From positions 1 to 49,821 of the forward strand of contig JAUYHA010000125.1 in assembly GCA_030690265.1 (NCBI GenBank): DNA of 49,821 bases, in the 5' to 3' direction. The notes under the pieces were generated by a model. The model was not told the origin of the DNA. It did not search any database and saw only the letters and a program-made list of their open reading frames with translations. This DNA is from Dehalococcoidales bacterium (GTDB lineage Bacteria > Chloroflexota > Dehalococcoidia > Dehalococcoidales > UBA2162). Below, in pieces: positions 1 to 8,350 of the stretch. Within the stretch, counting starts at the first letter, position 1; each line of letters begins with the position of its first letter. A program made the translations under genes and the position numbers.

Positions 1-2
1 AC

Positions 3-125
3 TGGATTTACCGGCAGCGGGTGAAGCACCGTAAGGAAAAGACGCACGAAGAGCGCCGTGAGAACAAAGAAGAAGCGAAGACAAAGGAGCTGGAAACCAG
101 GCCCGTCCAGCCCTCATTCTTCTAG
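3..125 (+). CDS. C-terminal end of a basic/acidic coiled-coil protein (cut by window edge)
   Basis: An open frame runs from the window edge to a TAG stop and gives 40 residues, beginning WIYRQRVKHRKEK and ending QPSFF. It matches in style and residue order the C-terminus of the 163-residue protein at 1022-1513 (WLYHQRVKARQEK ... QPALFTF), so the two are probably paralogues within one small-gene module. The tail is rich in Lys, Glu and Arg, as in a charged helix. The function is unknown and the start lies outside the window. Confidence 0.6.
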   Translation, partial: WIYRQRVKHRKEKTHEERRENKEEAKTKELETRPVQPSFF

Positions 126-145
126 GATAAAAAGGAGGGATAATC

Positions 146-463
146 ATAGATACCTTATTCGTAATCAACGCTGTTTTCCACACCGGGCAGATTGTTGCCA
201 GTAGAGGGGTATACGACCTGGCGTGCCAGAACCCCGACTTCGCCCAGTTCGTGCAGAAGTCTCTCAATCGCCACGTCAAGGGCGACTGGGGAAACGTGGA
301 TGACGAGGATAAACAGACTAACGACCAGGCGCTCAAGCAGGACACCCGGCTACTATCGGCCTACAACGATGACCGCTTTCCCAAGTATGGAGTAGCGACC
401 ATCTGGATAATTACCGAGGCCGACCGGAGCGCCACTACCATTCTCTTCCCCGACGAGTATTAA
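146..463 (+). CDS. Small plasmid/ICE-type protein (family often mislabelled 'type I restriction subunit M'), non-AUG start
   Basis: The frame encodes about 105 residues. The C-terminal half has the hallmark sequence HVKGDWGNVDDEDKQTND, then LLSAYN and IWIITEADRSATTILFPDEY. That pattern is typical of a small family found on plasmids and integrative elements and frequently misannotated as a restriction subunit; no methylase motif is present. Coding-like sequence (LFVINAVFHTGQIVASRGVYD) extends well upstream of the only in-frame ATG at 251. An AAGGAGGG ribosome site at 132-139 sits just before an ATA codon at 146 (ATC at 143 is the alternative). I therefore place the start there, which implies a rare initiation codon or a sequence error. 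The molecular role is unknown. Confidence 0.6.
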   Translation: MDTLFVINAVFHTGQIVASRGVYDLACQNPDFAQFVQKSLNRHVKGDWGNVDDEDKQTNDQALKQDTRLLSAYNDDRFPKYGVATIWIITEADRSATTILFPDEY

Positions 464-519
464 CCGAGTCTAGTCTTAAATCTGCAGGGCTAGCCATGCC
501 CAGGAAAGGAGGAATAATT

Positions 520-801
520 ATGCCTAAGAAGGTAGAGGTGTACCAGGCTGAAATCAAAGTTCAGGGACAGAAGCTCACTGTAACCCATATCCCAACGGCA
601 ACATCCGGGAGCTGGTATACCGTCCATGACCTGTTCGAAGTGTGGGCCGCGGTAGCTATCGACCTGGATGGGACAGTGGTCGGTTGGAGAAACCCACCCG
701 ACGAATCTTCACGGCCACAGACAGAGAAAGCCATCAGGGAAACCTTTGACATACCGGAGCCAATGACCCATACCCCTGAAGAAGAAACAGACGACCAGTA
801 A
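520..801 (+). CDS. Hypothetical small acidic protein
   Basis: The protein has 93 residues, beginning MPKKVEVYQAEIKVQGQ and ending in the acidic tail PEEETDDQ. The frame opens earlier, at ATG 496, but those extra codons lie over the ribosome site (AGGAAAGGAGG, 502-512). That site is ideally placed for the ATG at 520, so I use 520. The body looks like a small beta-rich fold with a WxxxxDLFEVWAAVAID segment. It lies in a tight same-strand run with its neighbours (28-bp gap to the next start). I do not recognise the family. Confidence 0.6.
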   Translation: MPKKVEVYQAEIKVQGQKLTVTHIPTATSGSWYTVHDLFEVWAAVAIDLDGTVVGWRNPPDESSRPQTEKAIRETFDIPEPMTHTPEEETDDQ

Positions 802-828
802 ATAAACGTAGAAGGAGCAGAGAAGGTA

Positions 829-999
829 ATGAATCCAGAAATAAGAGACACCTTTGGGACCGAAAAACGGGTTGAATTCAAAGTGACCCTTGTAGGATAT
901 GGGCACAGTGTTCAGGAAGCCTGGGAAGATGCCATTGAAAGCTTCCAGAATGACCCGGGTGCGCCGGATGACGAGGAATACAAGGTAACGGAAGAATGA
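829..999 (+). CDS. Hypothetical 56-residue protein
   Basis: A short frame from ATG 829 to TGA 997-999 encodes MNPEIRDTFGTEKRVEF... followed by GHSVQEAWEDAIESFQND and an acidic end. A GAAGGAGCAGAGAAGG purine-rich ribosome site precedes it. It lies between the 93-residue protein and the 163-residue protein in the same orientation with short gaps. The beta-strand then helix pattern resembles small accessory proteins of mobile elements, but no function can be assigned. Confidence 0.55.
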   Translation: MNPEIRDTFGTEKRVEFKVTLVGYGHSVQEAWEDAIESFQNDPGAPDDEEYKVTEE

Positions 1000-1021
1000 C
1001 ACATATTAAGGAGGCGAATCA

Positions 1022-1513
1022 TTGACAACTGAAAAGCAAATTGAGAGGGGCATCTCGGAAATAGTAGGTGCTCTTACAGACCCCATTATTGTGTTTCCGG
1101 GCGGTTGGGGAGACACCTTGCCAGACTGGCTCAAGACAGCCATCACCCTGGAAAGAATGACGGGAAACGTGAAAGCGCTGAAAGGTGAGGAGCCGACCGG
1201 TACCGATGCCGAAGCCTGCGCCTATCTGATGACGGTTTCCCTGACTCAGCCCATGGACAGCGACTGGACCCAAATCTACCTGTATATCGCTGGCCGGAGC
1301 TACAAGCGATGGAACAAGGGTGAAATGCCGGCGGATATTGCCGTAGACGCAATTAGCGACTATCAGATAGGAGAGCTAAACAGACTTAAATCGTGGCTCT
1401 ATCACCAGAGGGTTAAAGCGAGGCAAGAGAAGGACAGAGCAGAGCGGAGGCAAGAAAAAGAGGAAGCTAAGGCACAGCGAGAAGAGGAGCAGCCGGCGTT
1501 GTTCACGTTCTGA
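1022..1513 (+). CDS. Hypothetical 163-residue protein with charged C-terminal helix
   Basis: The gene starts at TTG 1022, eight bases after a perfect TTAAGGAGG ribosome site. Residues 1-120 look globular (LTDPIIVFPGGWGDTLPDWLK). Residues 125-155 are a highly charged helix (RQEKDRAERRQEKEEAKAQR), and the protein ends QPALFTF. The C-terminus is clearly related to the cut-off frame at 3-125, so the module carries two paralogues. It is the last gene of the run and is followed at once by a strong hairpin terminator. Function unknown; the context suggests an integrated plasmid or conjugative element. Confidence 0.65.
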   Translation: MTTEKQIERGISEIVGALTDPIIVFPGGWGDTLPDWLKTAITLERMTGNVKALKGEEPTGTDAEACAYLMTVSLTQPMDSDWTQIYLYIAGRSYKRWNKGEMPADIAVDAISDYQIGELNRLKSWLYHQRVKARQEKDRAERRQEKEEAKAQREEEQPALFTF

Positions 1514-1531
1514 CGCATCCAATGTCTGGCG

Positions 1532-1569
1532 AAATAGGTCGGGGGTAATTCCCCCCGACCTATTTTTTT
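1532..1569 (+). terminator. Rho-independent terminator
   Basis: A near-perfect inverted repeat (AAATAGGTCGGGGG paired with CCCCCCGACCTATTT, 5-base loop) is followed by a run of seven T. It starts 19 bases after the stop of the 163-residue gene and closes the small-gene module. Confidence 0.9.
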
Positions 1570-1648
1570 GTCTCTAACCTGGCCGCATATTGACATGGGT
1601 GGGTAGAATAAGTTAGCCTCAATACAATAACCGCGAAGGAGGTGATAA

Positions 1649-1789
1649 ATGCAAGCCTATTGTGTAAAGTGCCGCACTAAAAGAGAGATGAAGGACGCCA
1701 AGAGCATAACCATGAAAAACGGCAGGCCGGCGACTCAGGGAACATGTCCAACATGCGGTACCAAAATGTTCAGAATCGGTAAGGGCTAG
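1649..1789 (+). CDS. DUF5679-like zinc-ribbon microprotein
   Basis: This is a 46-residue protein with two CxxC knuckles, CVKC at residues 5-8 and CPTC at 33-36, and a conserved middle (KNGRPATQG) and end (GTKMFRIGKG). From memory this is the DUF5679 family, a tiny predicted zinc-binding protein common in Chloroflexota and some phages. A strong GAAGGAGGTGAT ribosome site lies 5 bases before the ATG. It follows the terminator at 1532-1569, so it should have its own promoter. The role is unknown, possibly nucleic-acid binding. Confidence 0.8.
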   Translation: MQAYCVKCRTKREMKDAKSITMKNGRPATQGTCPTCGTKMFRIGKG

Positions 1790-1813
1790 GTCTCACATTG
1801 CCGATAGAGTCAT

Positions 1814-1862
1814 AGGGCTGGATATTCCCGGTATCGGGTCTGTTCAGCCCTTCCTTTTTATT
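1814..1862 (+). terminator. Probable hairpin terminator after the zinc ribbon
   Basis: AGGGCTG at 1814-1820 pairs with CAGCCCT at 1845-1851; the loop contains a secondary CCCGGTATCGGG palindrome. A T-rich run (TCCTTTTTATT) follows. It is placed 25 bases after the stop of the zinc-ribbon gene. Confidence 0.6.
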
Positions 1863-1921
1863 CTCCATAGACAACGAAATAAGCTAATGTAAAATCAAAG
1901 TAGCCCCGCATGTCGCGCGAC

Positions 1922-3085
1922 TCAATGAGGAAGCCGTTCTGCAAAGAAGAATGTCCAATCGCCACCAATTCTTCTCTTCCACCACCTAGCACCAGTTGCA
2001 ACTGGTTTCCTAAGTCCCTCACCGATACCAAGACCAATTCCGCCACCGATAACTGCTCCGGCAGGCCCGCCAAGTGCAAGTCCAACTCCAGCCGAGACCA
2101 ATGTACTAGCTAGGGCAGTGACATGTCCACTCATATCTTCGTTGTGCCGACGGTGGGATTCGCATAGTCGAATAAACTCGAGGTATACTCGCTCATCCAA
2201 AGACACTGTTGGCGATTGTTCTTTAGCCGCCAAGAATCTTGCTGATAACCATTGCTTGAAGTTTTTGGCCTCATCTGTTCTACGAAAGCCCTCAATATCA
2301 TTGATACTAATTTTGGCAGGTAAATCCAGACGGAGTCGGTCTATAAATGATTCTAGCTCCATATTTATACCCGCAAAACCTCGACGCTCGGCTAGATTTC
2401 GAATCTTATACTGCCAGATTGGTTCAGTGGAAGGATGGATGAATATGTCTGCACCCAAGATTTGGGCTAGGCCACCGTCCCAATTTACATGTAAAGCAAA
2501 TCTATGTTTGATTTCGCCTAACGTTCCTGGCCTCAAATTGAGGTTTGACTTGGTCAATGCGAGACGAGAGAGGTTAGCTCTAACTACCTCTTCGAATTCG
2601 GGGGCATCAACATCTTTATCAGCTTCAGGTGTAAGGTATTTGTAAAACTTAGTTGATGTAGTAATGTCTTCCCGGATTATATAGTTCCCTGAATCAATGA
2701 TGCGTTGAAATTGACCCCGTCGCCAGAATGCACCAGCTCGTCCAGCACGTCTATCATTGATAGCTGCATTCCAATCATAGGGTATGAAAATACCCCGTTC
2801 TACCATGCTGAGGAAGCGGTCAAGAGGGTAGGATGTTCCTTCAGAGGGCTGCAAACTAGTTTCGGAGAATAAACCTTCCCTTGGGGAGTTGATGATAATG
2901 CGGTCCCAAAGTAACGCAAGTAGGTCTAAGCAATCGAACGTGTATTCAGTAAAATCATGTGGGTTTACGAAGATAACATTGCCTTCTAGTAATCTGTTAA
3001 CACGCATTGGCCAATTTTGGCGCGGTCTTGCCATCAACTCGGCTGGACTAACTACCTCACCGTCTACTTTCACATGATCCTCCAC
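1922..3085 (-). CDS. Hypothetical protein with C-terminal glycine-zipper segment
   Basis: The protein has 387 residues and no family I recognise. The N-terminal two thirds look soluble and mixed alpha/beta. Near residues 330-360 is a Gly/Ala-rich hydrophobic stretch (LVSAGVGLALGG ... VIGGGIGLGIG), a glycine zipper that could insert in a membrane. The assigned start is GTG at 3085. In-frame codons upstream back to a TAG near 3131 read as good protein (ILKYKLGQFHRISIAVED) but contain no standard start. At the other end, a different frame stays open past the stop and also reads like protein, so a frameshift near 1950 is possible. It lies 50 bases downstream of the DUF4145 gene and is probably cotranscribed with it. 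Confidence 0.6.
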   Translation of the reverse strand: MEDHVKVDGEVVSPAELMARPRQNWPMRVNRLLEGNVIFVNPHDFTEYTFDCLDLLALLWDRIIINSPREGLFSETSLQPSEGTSYPLDRFLSMVERGIFIPYDWNAAINDRRAGRAGAFWRRGQFQRIIDSGNYIIREDITTSTKFYKYLTPEADKDVDAPEFEEVVRANLSRLALTKSNLNLRPGTLGEIKHRFALHVNWDGGLAQILGADIFIHPSTEPIWQYKIRNLAERRGFAGINMELESFIDRLRLDLPAKISINDIEGFRRTDEAKNFKQWLSARFLAAKEQSPTVSLDERVYLEFIRLCESHRRHNEDMSGHVTALASTLVSAGVGLALGGPAGAVIGGGIGLGIGEGLRKPVATGARWWKRRIGGDWTFFFAERLPH

Positions 3086-3138
3086 AGCTATGCTGATGCG
3101 ATGAAACTGCCCGAGCTTATACTTGAGAATCTACAAGC

Positions 3139-4068
3139 TCAAGTCTTTTCAGTAAGATCGATTGTGAGTGTGTAATATTTCGACACCTCAGTATCAATTT
3201 TTGAGAAGTATTGCTCTAAGAAGTAATGTACAGACACTAATGCAAACTCGGCGTCACGCTTAGAGAACCGGTAACTTTTTATTTCGTCCGCGTGTGCACC
3301 CGGAACATTGCCTATTATCCTGATTGAGTCCAAAACATGAAGCAAATGCGCCGGAATTAAAGACGGGTTCTGCTGCTTGAATCGCTCTATCATTGCATCC
3401 AACCTGAGTGCCTTTCCTTTGTTATCGACTGGAGCGCAATGCAATAAGCGAGGAATGGCAAACTTAAGGAGTGCCTCTACAGTGCGCCGGCACATAACAA
3501 CACAAGAGCGGTAGTTTGCGATGGAAAGGGCTTTCTCTGCTTCTTCAAGCGATGTTTGGATCGCTGGAGGGATTTGCTGCATGGGGTCCCACTCTAGAGC
3601 GCCTTGAAGCAATCCAAGAAACATCGCACAAGTTTGGGATTTATCTACCCACTCTTCAGTAATGTCCAAGTCTTCAGTTGAATGGAAAGAGGGTGGGCAT
3701 TCGAGAAGTAGTCCATGAAGATACCTTTGAGCAAAGTCCCGATCGTTTGCAAGAAGCTCTATTTCACCATCTAAACCGATATTAATGCTGACAAATGAGT
3801 CTTCTTCGGCATCATAACGTCTGATTAACAGATGAGGCTCCAAACTAATTATTAGGTCACTAAGTGGATGAGCGTTGTTTGACTTGAATTTGGCATCAGT
3901 ATGAAACCGAAGCCTGTCAGCATGGCTCCACCCTTCCTTAAAGACGAACTGTAAGTTCATGTCGATCGGACTGAACCTAGGATTAACTTTCATCCTGTAT
4001 ACAGGTGGAGTTTTACCCTCGGTGAAGTAATCTTGAGTTGAAATTCTGGTTGGATTCTCTTGTGGCAT
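3139..4068 (-). CDS. DUF4145-domain protein
   Basis: The protein has 309 residues. The C-terminal part, from about residue 165, carries the DUF4145 pattern: EAEKALSIANYRSCVVMCRRTVEALLK, then VLDSIRIIGNVPGAH and a final helix ending VHYFLEQYFSK. DUF4145 is an all-helical domain of the HEPN clan, often found in restriction and other defence loci. The N-terminal half is unassigned. It is the first gene of a minus-strand pair with the glycine-zipper protein and sits at the edge of a restriction-modification island, which supports a defence role by context only. Confidence 0.7.
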   Translation of the reverse strand: MPQENPTRISTQDYFTEGKTPPVYRMKVNPRFSPIDMNLQFVFKEGWSHADRLRFHTDAKFKSNNAHPLSDLIISLEPHLLIRRYDAEEDSFVSINIGLDGEIELLANDRDFAQRYLHGLLLECPPSFHSTEDLDITEEWVDKSQTCAMFLGLLQGALEWDPMQQIPPAIQTSLEEAEKALSIANYRSCVVMCRRTVEALLKFAIPRLLHCAPVDNKGKALRLDAMIERFKQQNPSLIPAHLLHVLDSIRIIGNVPGAHADEIKSYRFSKRDAEFALVSVHYFLEQYFSKIDTEVSKYYTLTIDLTEKT

Positions 4069-4130
4069 AGCCTCTATACGCTTGCACTCTTGAGCTGCAT
4101 TAGGCCAAGGTTTACTTCGTTATAGTTACA

Positions 4131-4159
4131 GCTGCCAATTTACGGTGGAAATTGGCAGC
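4131..4159. repeat. Inverted repeat upstream of the DUF4145 gene
   Basis: Perfect 11-bp arms GCTGCCAATTT and AAATTGGCAGC are separated by 7 bases. A second small palindrome (ACGACTCTATGTCGT) follows directly. There is no T run on either strand, so an operator or 5' leader hairpin is more likely than a terminator. The surrounding 4069-4335 stretch holds no gene that I can see. Confidence 0.5.
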
Positions 4160-4335
4160 ACGACTCTATGTCGTCTTTGTACCATTCTACTCCCCGCGTT
4201 TATTCTTAGGCAAGATAAAAGTGCGACATCGATTTAGCTGGTAACAAATCACTACATTACCTGCAGCCTGTTTTTAGTAAAATGACTGAAATGCTCCAAG
4301 AAGGTTATGAAGCTTTATTATTGTGAAGCTATGCA

Positions 4336-4935
4336 CTAAAGCAAACCCTGAAAAGAGGGCTGTCGTAGATAGAAATGTTTGTTTGAAGGTTGCAATTCTA
4401 TGTCACTTTCTACTTCGTTTCCCCAACAATCCCACCCGTCTACTTTCATACGGGAGAATAGTTCTAAACGAGGTAGGTCTCCAGACCAAGCAACAATCCA
4501 TTGTCTAACTTCGTCTGGTTTTGCGCTATGACTACGGCCCAGCCATCTGGGATTTACCACAGAAAACATATTTTTAGTTATTTTGTTCCGCACTTTCAAT
4601 TTACCCTTTGTGCCAAAAATAATATGTTCCGTGCAACTCCGAAAATAATATCCCATACCCATTTCTGGCGAGCCGTCCGTATAAGTCTTAATCCAAGTTA
4701 TGAGTGTTTTGTAATCAAACCCCCACTCCTTACAAATTTCTAAACCCTCCGACAAAAAAGGATTTGTTACCCACAAGTATAAGTGTGCCGCGTCGCTCAC
4801 AATGTCCTTGATAGGCAATGACTTTATCTCCTCAAAACTCATTGTCTTATAGGTGTGTTCATTGGTACCATTTCCCCAGTTCTCCTTATATCGCCACGGT
4901 GGATCAGCATATATTATCTGGTATTTCTTCATCAT
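4336..4935 (-). CDS. MT-A70 family adenine-N6 methyltransferase
   Basis: The protein has 199 residues. The catalytic DPPW motif is at residues 11-14 (YADPPWRY), followed by LYLWVTNPFL, a TLITWIKT strand and FRSCTEHIIFGTKG, which is the MT-A70 order. Members transfer a methyl group from S-adenosylmethionine to adenine N6. Phage and bacterial versions usually modify DNA, and eukaryotic ones modify mRNA. The end WSGDLPRLELFSRMKVDGWDCWGNE is typical of the family. It lies next to two restriction-modification genes on the same strand, so it probably protects or marks DNA in this island. Confidence 0.9.
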   Translation of the reverse strand: MMKKYQIIYADPPWRYKENWGNGTNEHTYKTMSFEEIKSLPIKDIVSDAAHLYLWVTNPFLSEGLEICKEWGFDYKTLITWIKTYTDGSPEMGMGYYFRSCTEHIIFGTKGKLKVRNKITKNMFSVVNPRWLGRSHSAKPDEVRQWIVAWSGDLPRLELFSRMKVDGWDCWGNEVESDIELQPSNKHFYLRQPSFQGLL

Positions 4936-4990
4936 ATACCTACTGCCCGTACCATAAACTTCATATTTGAATAATTACCCTATTAGATAT

Positions 4991-6382
4991 TCAAGACCAG
5001 AAATCTATGAGATTCTTTATAGCTTCCTTGAACAACTCTGGAGCTTTGATGCCTAGGATTAAATCCCCATTCTCGTTTAGCAGGAAACCCACCTCTATTT
5101 CAATAATCTCCTTTTCCTTGCTACCATATAGGACCACAGTACGTATTATATCGAACTCTGGATAGTACCTGTTGATGTACACACTTTCAATCTCTTCAAA
5201 ATTCGCGAGTTCATCAATCCCGTCTTGCCTGAAGCGGTATTGTTTCCCTTCCACATTAATAATTTCGCTTCTTCCAAAATCAATAAGGATTAAGTCTGGA
5301 ATGCTAATTATCTGGCTTTTATCACCTTCTTTGTATGCTGTCCTATCTGAATATTTTTCCAGCTGTAAGGGTTTCCCTTCTTTCGTAAAGAAATACCCCT
5401 TTTCACAGCCTGCATGGTTTTCAAATATTGAATAACCTTCGGTAAAATTCTCAACAACAATATGAATAAAGATAGTTCCCAGTTTTTCGCCTGTTGATTC
5501 GTATTCCCAATATGCACCATTATCTATTGCTTTTGGTCTGATCAAGCCATCTAATTCAATATCTAGTTTATTCGCTATCCTAATAAACTTATTTCTGCTT
5601 TTTACGTGTCTTTGTTCGAGACCGTGATGAGTAATTACTATTTTCCCAGACCAGCCGAGTTTCCTAATCGCAGCGCTGATTATACTCAAGTTGCCAATAT
5701 TAGGATCATGAGACAAGCTGCCAGACTTAATCAACCTGCCAGAAATACTAATAACATTATCTGACTGAGTAATAAGTATTGGCACATTTCCAGCTGGAGG
5801 TCTGTGCATTTTTCTCTTGAAATCAATTATTTCAGCTATTGATGAGAAGGGCTTAAAAACCTCTTTGTCTAACTTTTTCCCTATGAATTCTACTCCGACC
5901 GTCAGAAGTAATCTTGTGCCGAAGATGTTTGTTTCAGTTGGCCTTTCTTTCGGAGTTATTTGAAAGTTGTACAGCATTATCTTCGTTGTATCAGGGTAAT
6001 GCTGATCAAGATAGACAAATTTAGATGAACGCTGGCCTACGCCGGTGTTACGGCTTTCGCTATCATCAGTTTTTGTCTCCTCAATAGCATAAATCGGTAT
6101 ATCACTTGGGTTAGGTTGCTCATCCTGATAGAAAACCAGAAAATCTACGCAGCTTGAAGATCCGCTTATGGACTTTATGTATATTTTCTCCACTCGATTA
6201 CATTCAAAACCGACCACCTCATACAAGAATGAGAATCTGCCGTTTTCCAGGGCTGGGAGGATTCTAAGCTTGTCTAGAAAACAGGCGAATTGCCTGTCCC
6301 TAGTAAACCTCAAGAGTATCTCTTTAATAACCTCTTTCTTAGGCCTCTCTTCAGTGAGAAGCCATAGATTCTTCTTTTCCAT
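4991..6382 (-). CDS. Probable type II restriction endonuclease
   Basis: The protein has 463 residues and no close family that I can name. A PD-(D/E)XK-like arrangement is visible: Asp80 in CVDFLVFYQDE, then a strand ending IYAIEETK with Glu102 and Lys104. The N-terminal third would then be the nuclease core and the rest target recognition. The gene starts 12 bp downstream of the double methyltransferase gene on the same strand, the usual arrangement of a restriction enzyme with its cognate methylase. The nuclease call rests on context plus this motif. Confidence 0.7.
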   Translation of the reverse strand: MEKKNLWLLTEERPKKEVIKEILLRFTRDRQFACFLDKLRILPALENGRFSFLYEVVGFECNRVEKIYIKSISGSSSCVDFLVFYQDEQPNPSDIPIYAIEETKTDDSESRNTGVGQRSSKFVYLDQHYPDTTKIMLYNFQITPKERPTETNIFGTRLLLTVGVEFIGKKLDKEVFKPFSSIAEIIDFKRKMHRPPAGNVPILITQSDNVISISGRLIKSGSLSHDPNIGNLSIISAAIRKLGWSGKIVITHHGLEQRHVKSRNKFIRIANKLDIELDGLIRPKAIDNGAYWEYESTGEKLGTIFIHIVVENFTEGYSIFENHAGCEKGYFFTKEGKPLQLEKYSDRTAYKEGDKSQIISIPDLILIDFGRSEIINVEGKQYRFRQDGIDELANFEEIESVYINRYYPEFDIIRTVVLYGSKEKEIIEIEVGFLLNENGDLILGIKAPELFKEAIKNLIDFWS

Positions 6383-6394
6383 ATTAATCGCTCT

Positions 6395-8281
6395 CTATTT
6401 CTCTTTACGGAATATTAAGATATATTGATGGAATTGATTTGCAACAAACGCATGAGGATAACCAAACGGATATAGCTTCTGCGTAGCATCATACCAGATC
6501 TTATAACCCCTAAACGATAGACTAGGAATCTCCAGCAGCTTTTCTGTTACTATAGCATGTAACATATTATGTGACTTTCCTTTCGGCTGCATGTCCTTTA
6601 TGAAAATTGCTATATAACCTTTTACTTTCAGGCATTTGGAAGCCTTGGATATAATGTCTTTTAAGGACTCAAGGAAACCTTCTTGGTTCATGTTTCCTAA
6701 GTCGAATTCATTTTCAGTAAAAGGGGTAGCCTCAGCAAGGCCGGTTTTCTTTTTCCTCTCTCCCGTTCTTCTGCGACTCAGCATTTCACTATAAGGAGGA
6801 TCTGTTAATATAAAGTCAACAATAGTATTTAAATCAAGCAATTTATCAATATTTACAGAATCCCCGACGATAGTAGTTTGTTTTTCAAGCCCGAGCTCAT
6901 TGCATACTTGTCCATAAACATCAATATAATCTTTCGAAATGTCTATGCCAATACCTTTTCTACCTGACAAAGAGCAAGCTAATAAGGTGCCTCCAACACC
7001 CATGAACGGATCCAGGACAAGCTGGTTTTCTTTTGTGAAAAAATCAACAAACTTTTTCATGAATTGCGGCGGCTTTGGTGAAGGGATCCTTTTTCTTAAA
7101 TGGTGCGCAAAACCGTCGGCACCGTTGGTAGAATAGTGTGTTACTTCTACCGAGTTCAGAAAATGAGCCCATTCAGCACCGTTTAGATCATTTAGTTTAT
7201 TGAGGCTATCTAACGGCTTCATGTAGTATAACTTCTCTTTTACTTTTTTCTTTAATTCACCATTGCTATTGCTCTTAAAACGCTGATAATCTTGTTCTAT
7301 TATTTCTGTTTTGCCATATTTTTTCAGTAATACTAAAATTTCTTTCTCAGGCATTATCCCTTCACTGTTATAACTCAACACTAAATGCTTGAAATTTTTC
7401 TTCTTTGCTATTTCTTCCATTGCTTCCAATGCCGTGTCTACATTACAGAACTTGGATTTTTGGTCGGCATATTCCCGCAAACCGGTTACACCTTTAATTT
7501 TAGGGTTATCACATTTTGCAACTGTTTCTAGAATATGATAATTTGGCGCATATTGCCTCTGATTATAAGGCGGATCAAGATATAAGATGTCTATTTTACC
7601 CATTTTATCTAACAGTCTAACTCCATCTTCATTAAAAACCTTATGTGAAACTTTGCTTTCTATGATAATTGGAGCCTCAAGAGTTAATCTTTTAAACGCC
7701 CTTTGGTCCCAATTTTTTAAAAACGCTCCGTAAGTTCCGCTAATATTTGAAACAAATGGTACAGCCTCAACAAGAGAACAGAGTAAATAGAAATACTCCT
7801 CCTCATTTATTAGATTTATCTGTTTCCATTCTTCAATTTTCTCCCTAATAGCATCAATTCTCTTTGCGTTTTCTCCTGTAAAATATCTCCTTACATGCTT
7901 CTGATCATTGGTCCCCTCAGGAGAATAGTTCCTGTAAATAAACCCCTCTCGGCTTTCGATGTTGTCTAGGTATTGAATGACTGATCTAGCGTTAAGGTCT
8001 TCATTCTCAAACAAAGAAGTCTTGAGAGGTTTAATACCGAGGTCCTTTATAAGTTTATAAAACTTTGGGTATTTGTTCTGCTCTATATAGACCTTCTGTA
8101 ACACATAGGAAAAATACAGAATATCTGTAGATATAATCTTATACCCCAGTTTTTTAAAGTGTTTACCTACACTTGCTGTTCCGGCGAAAAGATCGCAGAA
8201 TACCTCACCTTTGATATCCCTTTCTTTGATAAAGAATTCAATATAATCCAACAGGTTTTCTTTACAGCCAATAAATCTCAT
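6395..8281 (-). CDS. Double DNA methyltransferase fusion (D12-class plus second N6/N4 domain)
   Basis: The protein has about 628 residues from the start at 8281 (MRFIGCKENLL, the usual N-terminus of D12 enzymes); an in-frame ATG at 8308 is an alternative. Domain 1 (residues about 1-340) has a motif I-like sequence, FCDLFAGTASVG, and the catalytic DPPYNQRQY, as in Dam/M.FokI-type adenine methylases. Domain 2 (about 370-628) has VLDPFMGVGGTLLA followed by catalytic TDPPYSEML. Two fused methylases with one restriction gene are characteristic of systems recognising an asymmetric site, each domain modifying one strand. It is the upstream partner of the nuclease gene at 4991-6382. Confidence 0.85.
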   Translation of the reverse strand: MRFIGCKENLLDYIEFFIKERDIKGEVFCDLFAGTASVGKHFKKLGYKIISTDILYFSYVLQKVYIEQNKYPKFYKLIKDLGIKPLKTSLFENEDLNARSVIQYLDNIESREGFIYRNYSPEGTNDQKHVRRYFTGENAKRIDAIREKIEEWKQINLINEEEYFYLLCSLVEAVPFVSNISGTYGAFLKNWDQRAFKRLTLEAPIIIESKVSHKVFNEDGVRLLDKMGKIDILYLDPPYNQRQYAPNYHILETVAKCDNPKIKGVTGLREYADQKSKFCNVDTALEAMEEIAKKKNFKHLVLSYNSEGIMPEKEILVLLKKYGKTEIIEQDYQRFKSNSNGELKKKVKEKLYYMKPLDSLNKLNDLNGAEWAHFLNSVEVTHYSTNGADGFAHHLRKRIPSPKPPQFMKKFVDFFTKENQLVLDPFMGVGGTLLACSLSGRKGIGIDISKDYIDVYGQVCNELGLEKQTTIVGDSVNIDKLLDLNTIVDFILTDPPYSEMLSRRRTGERKKKTGLAEATPFTENEFDLGNMNQEGFLESLKDIISKASKCLKVKGYIAIFIKDMQPKGKSHNMLHAIVTEKLLEIPSLSFRGYKIWYDATQKLYPFGYPHAFVANQFHQYILIFRKEK

Positions 8282-8350
8282 GTCTTGTACTCGCACAGCT
8301 AGTAGCATTCATATGGCTAGCTCTATCAGCTCAAGTCGGTTATTATTGTT

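Noticed and set aside
192-395. Open frame inside the gene at 146-463
   Set aside because: It is a shadow in another frame: Ser/Thr/Arg-rich translation and no ribosome site at its start, while the frame beginning at 146 encodes the recognised motif HVKGDWGNVDDED.
561-1352. Minus-strand open frames across the small-gene module
   Set aside because: All are antisense to well-supported plus-strand genes with strong ribosome sites, and their translations are low-complexity or Cys/Trp/Phe-rich.
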